28,638 nt of DNA from Methanocorpusculum sp. (GTDB lineage: Archaea > Halobacteriota > Methanomicrobia > Methanomicrobiales > Methanocorpusculaceae): assembly GCA_017555685.1 (NCBI GenBank), contig JAFZFW010000081.1:1-28638 (forward strand). Reading direction: 5' to 3'. Below are positions 23,218 to 28,638 of this stretch, piece after piece; position 1 is the stretch's first letter; every line of letters starts with the position of its first letter. The notes under the pieces were generated by a model that did no database searches, had not been told where the DNA came from, and saw nothing but the letters and a program-made list of their open reading frames with translations. The translations under genes and the position numbers were made by a program.

Positions 23218-24054
23218 CTATCCTGCCGATGCGGTATAGGAATACGGATGGGTCAGGATAGATACCGGAGTAAGCGTGATGGACACCTGCGGATACTCCA
23301 AAGACTTTGAGCGAAGCATAACCTGATCTGTTTCTGCGGCACAGTCTTTGGAGACAATCGCAAACTCCCCAAGCGCTGTGGTAACAGATTCAAAGAACAC
23401 ACGGGTTTCATCCATATAGTATTCTGTCGGAAGCATAACCCATGAATCACCATCGTGGAAACATAAGCAGACATCTGCCGGCGAGAATCCCTTGTCCTCG
23501 ATTTCTGCAAGAGAGAGCGTGTAGCGGATAGATGATTCATATCCTTCCGGATAGTTCTCAATAGAGATGGCAAACACCCCGTACACCTCCTGACACTGCG
23601 GACCGACGCTTAATGATTCCGGGAGAAGAGAGACAACGCCTGCGGTTCCTTCCGGGATATGCATGCCGGTAACTACCGGGCTTTCTGCAAAAAACACCTC
23701 GCCTTTCTCATCAGCATAGGACTGATATTCCACCGGGGGAATCTGGTTTTTCTTTTGTACGGTACGGGTTTTTGTATCCCGCACAGTAGACACAGAGGCT
23801 TCTGTCTCAGTAAATGTGTTAAAAACAAACCTGCAGTCCTGCGTCCCGTCTCCGCCTGCAGTGAGATAATTTCTTTCCGGCAAACCGTCAGATTCAAATG
23901 ACTCAGCGCCTGCCGGCAGCACACACAATGCAGCAAGAAGCAGGAATATGCCAAGAGACAGTTTCAGAAGTTGTACCGCCCCGGTCTTCTCACGGAGCAC
24001 ACAGGCAGAAAGCTGCCGTGCATTTATGCAGGATGTATCGAGCAAAGAACTCAT
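23218..24054 (-). CDS. Secreted protein with PGF-pre-PGF-like domain
   Basis: 278 residues. A hydrophobic segment at about 31-48 (LSLGIFLLLAALCVLPAGA) followed by ESFES looks like a secretion signal with cleavage after AGA; the 30-residue segment before it is long. Residues about 155-240 read VYGVFAISIENYPEGY, then FSPADVCLCFHDGDSWVMLPTEYY and LGEFAIV, matching the layout of the PGF-pre-PGF domain found near the C-terminus of archaeal surface proteins. No C-terminal PGF sorting helix is visible, so the protein is probably released or held by other contacts. It is transcribed alone, divergently from mrp, from a strong TATA box. Its function is unknown. Confidence 0.7.
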   Translation of the reverse strand: MSSLLDTSCINARQLSACVLREKTGAVQLLKLSLGIFLLLAALCVLPAGAESFESDGLPERNYLTAGGDGTQDCRFVFNTFTETEASVSTVRDTKTRTVQKKNQIPPVEYQSYADEKGEVFFAESPVVTGMHIPEGTAGVVSLLPESLSVGPQCQEVYGVFAISIENYPEGYESSIRYTLSLAEIEDKGFSPADVCLCFHDGDSWVMLPTEYYMDETRVFFESVTTALGEFAIVSKDCAAETDQVMLRSKSLEYPQVSITLTPVSILTHPYSYTASAG

Positions 24055-24090
24055 CTCCAGACTACTAGTTCCGTAGTGAACATTGGTCAG

Positions 24091-24101
24091 CTATATATAA
24101 A
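24091..24101 (-). promoter_or_regulatory. TATA box for the secreted-protein gene
   Basis: Minus-strand TTTATATATAG is a strong box centred near 24098. It predicts a start near 24072 and an 18-base leader before the ATG at 24054. Confidence 0.55.
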
Positions 24102-24190
24102 TAAAAAGAGAAGGCGGCAAAAAAGTTCACAGAGGAAAACCAAATCGCATTCAGGAGCAATCCAAAAGACCTATAGTATGTCCTCACTAA

Positions 24191-24213
24191 TATAATAGAA
24201 TCACAAACTGGAG
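24191..24213 (+). promoter_or_regulatory. Start region of the mrp operon (TATA candidate and GGAG)
   Basis: TATAAT at 24191-24196 would give an almost leaderless start at about 24219. GGAG at 24210-24213 would serve as ribosome binding site only if transcription begins from the other candidate box, CTATAGTATG, near 24171. The two signals compete and the sequence does not decide between them. Confidence 0.35.
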
Positions 24214-24224
24214 AATCAAAAAAT

Positions 24225-25094
24225 ATGAGTGACAAACCAGAAGGATGCGACGGAAACTGTGAGGGATGCTCCTCCAAGACCGATTCCTGCCAGAAACCAC
24301 AGAAAGCAAACATCAGTGTACGCCACGTTGTTTTAGTTCTCTCCGGAAAAGGCGGAGTTGGAAAGAGTACCGTCTCTGTCAACCTTGCATATGCACTTGC
24401 AAACCACGGATACCAGACCGGTTTAATGGACCTTGATATCCACGGCCCGTCTATTGCAAAGATGCTCGGTATCGAGGACCTCAGACTGCAGGCAATCGGA
24501 AACAAGATCATGCCGATCAAAGTCACCGGCTCCTTAAAGGCAGTCTCCATGGCTCTTCTCTTAAACGAGACCGACAGCCCGGTCGTCTGGAGAGGACCAA
24601 TGAAGGCAGCAGCAATCCAGCAGTTCTTAGGCGACGTTGACTGGGGAGAACTTGACTACCTCGTCGTTGATCTGCCGCCGGGAACCGGAGACGAAGCACT
24701 CAACATCGTGCAGTTCGCACCAAACGTTGAGGGAGCAGTTATCGTTACCACCCCGCAGGATGTTGCAGTCCTTGACTCCACCAAGGCAATCAAGTTCATC
24801 GAAATGATGGATCTTCCGGTCCTTGGAATTATCGAGAACATGTCCGGACTTGTCTGCCAGCACTGCGGAGAGATCCTCGAAGTCTTCGGTAAAGGCGGAG
24901 GAATCAAAGCAGCAGAGAAGTACGATGTCCCATACCTCGGTGCTATCCCAATCGACATCGAGATGAGAAAGGCAGGAGATGAGGGAAGACCGTTCATCAT
25001 CAGAAAGCCGGGACAGGACAAGAGCGTCACCTGGGAAGCTGTCGACAAGGTTATGGAAAACCTCATCGCAGAAGTTGAAAAACGCGAAGAATAA
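24225..25094 (+). CDS. Mrp/NBP35-type iron-sulfur cluster carrier ATPase
   Basis: 289 residues of the ApbC/Nbp35 P-loop family, which binds and delivers [4Fe-4S] clusters to apoproteins. The deviant Walker A GKGGVGKST lies at 41-49, followed by GLMDLDIHGPSIAKMLG, WRGPMKAAAIQQFL and VVDLPPGTGDEAL. The bridging cluster motif C211-x2-C214 (CQHC) is present. An N-terminal cysteine motif (C8, C12, C15, C22: GCDGNCEGCSSKTDSC) resembles the extra cluster of eukaryotic Nbp35 and some archaeal forms. It is the first gene of an operon with mfnD (2-base gap), mfnF and surE, so one client could be in methanofuran synthesis, though that is inference. Confidence 0.92.
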   Translation: MSDKPEGCDGNCEGCSSKTDSCQKPQKANISVRHVVLVLSGKGGVGKSTVSVNLAYALANHGYQTGLMDLDIHGPSIAKMLGIEDLRLQAIGNKIMPIKVTGSLKAVSMALLLNETDSPVVWRGPMKAAAIQQFLGDVDWGELDYLVVDLPPGTGDEALNIVQFAPNVEGAVIVTTPQDVAVLDSTKAIKFIEMMDLPVLGIIENMSGLVCQHCGEILEVFGKGGGIKAAEKYDVPYLGAIPIDIEMRKAGDEGRPFIIRKPGQDKSVTWEAVDKVMENLIAEVEKREE

Positions 25095-25096
25095 GT

Positions 25097-26002
25097 ATGA
25101 AAGTCTTAATCGCCGAATACACCACCTTCCATGACCCGCACCTTGCACCAGAAGGACGGGCCATGGTCTCGGCTCTCAAAAAGAGCTTTGAAAACTGCGG
25201 ACATGAAGTCATCCTCCCCGAAGGCGGAGACTTCAACGCAGAGATTGAACGCCTGGCACCTGAATGTGACTACGGAGTTGTCATCGCCCCGGATGCACTG
25301 CTTTCCAAGTTCACCCACACCTTAGAGCTTGCAACGCATAACATCGGAACCGACAGCACTGCTGTTGCCGTCTGTGCAAGCAAGCGTCTCTCCTCCAAGC
25401 TTCTTGCAAACGTCGGAATCAATGTTCCAAAGGAAGTCGGTGTCGACTTTGCCGGAAAGAGAGTTATCAAACCGGTAAAAGGTGAAGGCTCTGTTGGTGT
25501 CCGTATTGCAAAAGACGGCGAAGAGCCAAAAGATGGCGAGATGTCTGTTGAGTTCATCGAAGGTGAACACTACAGCGTAAGCATTGTCGGAAGCCGTGTC
25601 GTCGGTGAAGCCTGCGGATTCTACAGCGGACTGCCGCCGGTATTCCTTACTATCAACAAGCAGAACTCCTACCCGGACGAGAACGGAAACTTCGTCTACG
25701 AAGGAGGCGTCACGCCGGTTCACCCGGAGCGTGAGGCTGAGATGATCGAAGTCGCCAAGAAGACCATCGAGACGCTCGGATGCCAGGGATACACCGGTAT
25801 CGACATGATTGTCGCCGATGAGATTTACGTGGTTGACGTCAACTCCAGACCAACCATGAGTCTGGTTGGTATCGTCGAAGTCATCGAAGAGGAAATCGCA
25901 GAAGTTCTCCTCAAAGCAACCGTCGGTCTTCCGCCGGAAGGTGTACACTACAACGGCAAGACGGCAAAATACGATTGCAAAGGCGGAGTTACTGTCGAAT
26001 GA
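25097..26002 (+). CDS. mfnD: Tyramine--L-glutamate ligase (ATP-grasp), methanofuran biosynthesis
   Basis: 301 residues of the ATP-grasp superfamily. MfnD joins glutamate through its gamma-carboxyl to tyramine to give gamma-glutamyltyramine in methanofuran synthesis. The N-terminal domain starts MKVLIAEYTTFHDPHLAPEG. The ATP-binding part has KRLSSKLLANVGINVPKE, RVIKPVKGEGSVGVRI and VEFIEGEHYSVSIVG. The metal-binding end is YTGIDMIVADEIYVVDVNSRPT. Placement directly before mfnF, with an ATGA overlap, supports the assignment over other ATP-grasp ligases. The upstream ribosome binding site is weak and translation is probably coupled to mrp. Confidence 0.9.
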   Translation: MKVLIAEYTTFHDPHLAPEGRAMVSALKKSFENCGHEVILPEGGDFNAEIERLAPECDYGVVIAPDALLSKFTHTLELATHNIGTDSTAVAVCASKRLSSKLLANVGINVPKEVGVDFAGKRVIKPVKGEGSVGVRIAKDGEEPKDGEMSVEFIEGEHYSVSIVGSRVVGEACGFYSGLPPVFLTINKQNSYPDENGNFVYEGGVTPVHPEREAEMIEVAKKTIETLGCQGYTGIDMIVADEIYVVDVNSRPTMSLVGIVEVIEEEIAEVLLKATVGLPPEGVHYNGKTAKYDCKGGVTVE

Positions 26003-26928
26003 TTGGAATTGATGTCGGCGGGGCAAATCTGAAGATTGTAGACGAAACAGGCGTCCACATTCATTACTGCCCACTCTGGAAAGAGTCACCGCTTGCAGAA
26101 ATCATCGCAGAATACAAGGCCGCCGGCGCAGATAATGCCGCTGTTGTCATGAGCGGAGAGCTTGCAGACGGTTTCTTTGACAAGAACGAAGGAATCGCCT
26201 TCATTGTTGATGCAGTGAAGAAGTCCTTCCCGGATGCAATCTTCTACGGTATGGATGGAAAGTTCCACACAGAAGCCTGCCGTGAACTTGCCGCCGCAAA
26301 CTGGCTTGCATCGGTTGCCTATCTGAAGAAGCAGTACCCGAACGGTATGATGCTCGATATCGGAAGTACGACGGCAGATATTGTGCCGTTTGCAGACTTC
26401 GAAAAACTCATCGGCATGACTGATACCCTTCGCCTGCAGGCAGGATACTTAGTCTACACCGGAATGCTGCGGACCCCGGTTGCAACCCTTGCATCCGAAG
26501 CGGTTGTCAACGGAAAAGTCACTCCGTTCTCCACCGAGTACTTTGCCTGCAGCGGGGATGCAAACTATGTTGTCGGAAACATCGGAGACGAAGAGTACTC
26601 CGCTGCAACCCCGGACGGAAAGGAGGTCTCCCGCGAGGCATGCCTGCGCCGGCTGGCACGCACGGTCTGCGCAGACTTAGAGGAGATCGGCGAAGACGGC
26701 GCTGTCTCTATCGCTGAAGCATTCTGTGCCGCACAGCAGAAACTGGTTTGTGATGCTGTCGCAAAAGCAAAGGCCGAAGCAGGCGCTGACACGATTCTTG
26801 TCGGCGGAATCGGCTCTCCAACCTTTGCCCCGCTTGTCGGAGGCGTTGATTTAACTGCCGCGACCGGCATCCATGCGGATGCTCTTCCTGCCTATGCAGT
26901 TCTCCAGCTTGCACAGGAGCAGGAATGA
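25999..26928 (+). CDS. mfnF: Methanofuran biosynthesis condensing enzyme MfnF (hydantoinase-like ASKHA fold)
   Basis: 309 residues from ATG at 25999, which overlaps the mfnD stop (ATGA); an extended frame to 25975 would only add mfnD sequence. MfnF joins the aminomethylfuran diphosphate to gamma-glutamyltyramine, giving the furan-phenyl ether core. The ASKHA-type fold is seen in MIGIDVGGANLKIV (phosphate 1 motif), MMLDIGSTTADIVPF (phosphate 2) and ILVGGIGSPTF near the C-terminus. The sequence belongs to the family once called H4MPT-linked C1 transfer pathway protein, also found in methylotrophic bacteria. GGCGGAG just before the start, within mfnD, is a likely ribosome binding site. Confidence 0.9.
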   Translation: MIGIDVGGANLKIVDETGVHIHYCPLWKESPLAEIIAEYKAAGADNAAVVMSGELADGFFDKNEGIAFIVDAVKKSFPDAIFYGMDGKFHTEACRELAAANWLASVAYLKKQYPNGMMLDIGSTTADIVPFADFEKLIGMTDTLRLQAGYLVYTGMLRTPVATLASEAVVNGKVTPFSTEYFACSGDANYVVGNIGDEEYSAATPDGKEVSREACLRRLARTVCADLEEIGEDGAVSIAEAFCAAQQKLVCDAVAKAKAEAGADTILVGGIGSPTFAPLVGGVDLTAATGIHADALPAYAVLQLAQEQE

Positions 26929-27719
26929 GCCGTCCGCTCATTCTTTTAACGAATGACGACGGAGTAAACTCGGTCGGCCTCTGGGCTGCACATGAAGCGC
27001 TCTCCGAGTTTGCCGAGGTAGTGGTCTCTGCCCCTGCTGTACAGCAGAGTGCAGTCGGCCGCTCCATTTCAATTTTTGAGCCTCTTCGCATGAATGAGGT
27101 GCAGATTAACGGCCATACAGCCCACATTGTCGAAGGCAGACCAACCGATTCCCTGCTTCTGGGATTGTATGCCTTAGATATCACGCCAGACCTGGTGGTC
27201 TCCGGCATCAACTTAGGCGAGAACATCTCCTGCGAGTCGATTACGACCTCAGGAACAGTCGGCGCAGCGATGGAGGCCGCAAACCAGGGAGTGCCTGCCG
27301 TTGCCTTCTCTCTCCAGATGAACGACCACGGAGACAAATTCACCGACCCGCGTGCGCACCGGATTGATTTCACTGCCGCAAAAGAAGCAATCCGCAGGCT
27401 TATCCCGATGTTTCTGGAACAGGGACTGCCGGCAGGGGCTGATCTGATTAATGTAAACATCCCGGCAGGAGAGGTGAAAGGCTATCAGGTGACTACTCTT
27501 GGTTCCCGGCTCTTTGACACCTCGGTTGAGATGCGGACCGACCCGCGCGGAAAACCCTATTACTGGATTTGCGGAGAGGTCATTCATTTGGAGGAAGCCG
27601 GAACCGATGTTGCAGGTCTGCAGGACGGGTATGTAACGATTACTCCCTTAACAATGGACAACACAGCATACCGTGCCTGTGATGCCTTAAAAAATATGGT
27701 TGAGAAAATCAACCGCTGA
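26925..27719 (+). CDS. surE: 5'/3'-nucleotidase SurE
   Basis: 264 residues, normal for SurE, a metal-dependent phosphatase of nucleoside monophosphates and sometimes short polyphosphates. Ligands are visible: N10, D11, D12 (LLTNDDG), S42 (QQSAVGRS) and N96 (VVSGINLGEN). The nucleotide-specificity block is EGRPTDSLLLG, where the family usually has GTPxD. The ATG overlaps the mfnF stop (ATGA) with AGGAG five bases upstream, so it is cotranslated with the methanofuran genes. Housekeeping nucleotide salvage is the default role; removal of phosphate by-products or side products from methanofuran synthesis is speculative. Confidence 0.95.
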   Translation: MSRPLILLTNDDGVNSVGLWAAHEALSEFAEVVVSAPAVQQSAVGRSISIFEPLRMNEVQINGHTAHIVEGRPTDSLLLGLYALDITPDLVVSGINLGENISCESITTSGTVGAAMEAANQGVPAVAFSLQMNDHGDKFTDPRAHRIDFTAAKEAIRRLIPMFLEQGLPAGADLINVNIPAGEVKGYQVTTLGSRLFDTSVEMRTDPRGKPYYWICGEVIHLEEAGTDVAGLQDGYVTITPLTMDNTAYRACDALKNMVEKINR

Positions 27720-27725
27720 CTTTTT

Positions 27726-28394
27726 TTACCACGCCGGAAGGTCCGGTGTGTCAACGGAAACTTTGTCGAGAAGTGTCTGCAGATGTACTGCGACCTGAGA
27801 CAGCGGATATCCGTCTACCAGCGCATGATTTGCCGCGAGGTTGAGCGTCAGCGAAAACTTTCCGTCAGACTCGGTGTATTTTCCCCAGCAGATACGCGGG
27901 ATGCTCATGTTTTCCCTGCTCCAGGTCGGCTGCGGGTGGGTTACTGCGGAAAAATCAACCCAGGGAACCGAGGTGATGTAGAAGTCGTCAACGATGGATA
28001 AATCATTGAAGTACGTCTTTTTCCGCGTTCCGGCCTTTGTTTCAGCAATCGCCCCGGCGGCACGGGCATAAAATGTCTGATAGTCGTGGGTCATCTGATG
28101 CCGGCAGTTATCGAAGTTTCCGCTCTCTGTCATAATCGTATAGGACGGATTCAGAGAATCAAAGATGACAACATCCTCTCCTTTGATGCGCATCCGCATC
28201 TCCGGGACCGAGTGGAGTGCTTCTGTTACCAGATAGAGCAGTTCGATAAAGAATGATTTGTTGTGTGCCTTTGCATGACGGACGACATTGGTCACATCAA
28301 TGCGCACATTTATGGAAAATGTCGGGTCAGTGAAACTGTTGAACCAGTCAAAGTGTTTCTTTCTCCCCTGCTTTTCCATATCCACGATTTGCAT
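27726..28394 (-). CDS. Chloramphenicol acetyltransferase-fold (CAT type A-like) protein
   Basis: 222 residues, the length of classical trimeric CAT. The fold is clear from HFDWFNSFTDPTFSINVRIDVT, FFIELLYLVTEALHSVPEMRMRI and the C-terminal active site NHALVDGYPLSQ with H190 and D194. Canonical CAT has HHxxxDG, so the first His is Asn here, while the catalytic second His is kept. Such chromosomal relatives in archaea and anaerobes often act on unknown acyl acceptors, so chloramphenicol resistance should not be assumed. The TATA box is exactly placed for a leaderless message from the ATG at 28394. It converges with surE, leaving only six bases between the stops. Confidence 0.88.
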   Translation of the reverse strand: MQIVDMEKQGRKKHFDWFNSFTDPTFSINVRIDVTNVVRHAKAHNKSFFIELLYLVTEALHSVPEMRMRIKGEDVVIFDSLNPSYTIMTESGNFDNCRHQMTHDYQTFYARAAGAIAETKAGTRKKTYFNDLSIVDDFYITSVPWVDFSAVTHPQPTWSRENMSIPRICWGKYTESDGKFSLTLNLAANHALVDGYPLSQVAVHLQTLLDKVSVDTPDLPAW

Positions 28395-28415
28395 ATTGAA
28401 TAAAGATACGGGAGT

Positions 28416-28423
28416 CTATTTAT
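28416..28423 (-). promoter_or_regulatory. TATA box for the CAT-like gene
   Basis: Minus-strand ATAAATAG centred at 28420 is 26 bases before the ATG at 28394, predicting a leaderless transcript. The remaining bases up to the tRNA (28424-28540) show no gene. Confidence 0.55.
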
Positions 28424-28540
28424 GGATTTTGAATGAGTAAAACAGAGCGAAAAATGTGCGAGGTTCGAGCGGCAAGAAGTGACGCGAATATGGAGCATAA
28501 TTCTGATTTGAATGAACGAAGTGAATGAAAAGAAGAACTA

Positions 28541-28625
28541 TGCGAGGGGTGGGATTCGAACCCATGAACTACTTATAGACCAGATCTTAAGTCTGGCGCC
28601 GTTGGCCTGGCTTGGCTACCCTCGC
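28541..28625 (-). tRNA. tRNA-Leu (anticodon UAA)
   Basis: Read on the minus strand, the acceptor arms GCGAGGG and CCCTCGC pair perfectly, followed by discriminator A, which is usual for leucine. The anticodon arm is CCAGA-CTTAAGA-TCTGG, with anticodon TAA. The D region contains TAGCCAAGCCAGGCCAACGG. The long variable arm (about 14 bases, with TAGTTC) is that of a type II tRNA. The T arm is TGGGTTCGAATCCCA. CCA is not encoded. No intron interrupts the anticodon loop. It reads UUA codons, which are frequent in genes here. A T-rich stretch (CTTCTTTTC) follows its 3' end; its promoter lies beyond the window. Confidence 0.96.
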
Positions 28626-28638
28626 AACTACCTTATTA

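Noticed and set aside
24051..24083. Ten-codon upstream ORF (MFTTELVVWR) ending in ATGA overlap with the secreted-protein start
   Set aside because: The TATA box centred near 24098 predicts transcription starting about 24072, downstream of this ATG, so it is probably not transcribed.
25322..26089. 255-residue minus-strand frame antisense to mfnD/mfnF
   Set aside because: It spans two confidently assigned overlapping genes and has no family resemblance.
28424..28540. Possible small RNA or repeat between the CAT-like gene and tRNA-Leu, with GAATGAACGAAGTGAATGAA
   Set aside because: The similarity is a weak imperfect repeat of GAATGAA with no hairpin or promoter support; the T-rich part is explained as the tRNA 3' terminator.
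1..28638. CRISPR arrays, insertion sequences, prophage or integration signatures
   Set aside because: No spaced direct repeats, transposase or integrase motifs, or terminal inverted repeats were seen; gene overlaps and density are those of core chromosome.

Overview
The window is archaeal and comes from a hydrogenotrophic, formate-using methanogen of the order Methanomicrobiales; Methanocorpusculum is my best guess at genus, from gene content and overall feel rather than any search. The evidence is a D-family DNA polymerase large subunit (DP2), methanofuran biosynthesis genes (mfnD, mfnF), the C-terminus of a probable tetrahydromethanopterin gene (mptE), F420-linked formate dehydrogenase (fdhAB), the methanogen homocysteine genes (DUF39-CBS, NIL-ferredoxin, COG2122), archaeal DUF432/DUF2150 families, a PGF-pre-PGF-like secreted protein, and TATA boxes placed for leaderless transcription.

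Layout. 1-1752 (+): end of a probable mptE overlapping an archaeal radical SAM/HhH protein. 1782-7446 (-): a tightly coupled operon DUF432 - mscS - HEAT-repeat protein - DP2. Its mscS is cut by one in-frame amber codon. 7508-8598 (-): DUF2150 protein and a small Cys-containing protein. 8728-10135 (-): a PNPOx-fold flavoprotein and an MBL-fold protein, each with its own promoter. 10237-12832 (+): homocysteine/sulfur-assimilation operon. 12881-13888 (+): LCAT-like lipase. 13907-14587 (-): purC. 14666-18441 (-): giant TPR protein and rlmH. 18552-19475 (+): nifB. 19678-23000 (-): fdhA-fdhB with a clear terminator. 23218-24054 (-): secreted protein. 24225-27719 (+): mrp - mfnD - mfnF - surE operon. 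27726-28394 (-): CAT-fold acetyltransferase-like protein. 28541-28625 (-): tRNA-Leu(UAA).

How the genes work together. The window is rich in C1-carrier and sulfur/iron-sulfur metabolism. Formate dehydrogenase reduces F420 for methanogenesis, MfnD/MfnF (and probably MptE) build the C1 carriers, Mrp and NifB handle iron-sulfur or cofactor clusters, and the three-gene homocysteine operon incorporates sulfide. No insertion sequences, CRISPR arrays, integrases or phage genes were seen, and coding density is very high. The longest gaps are about 200 bases (19476-19677 and 23001-23217). I found no convincing new multi-gene system. The most notable oddities are the amber-interrupted mscS inside the DP2 operon, an MBL protein with HxDxDH instead of HxHxDH, an inverted repeat bracketing the promoter of the mechanosensitive/DP2 operon, and a nested hairpin in the nifB/fdhB convergent gap.
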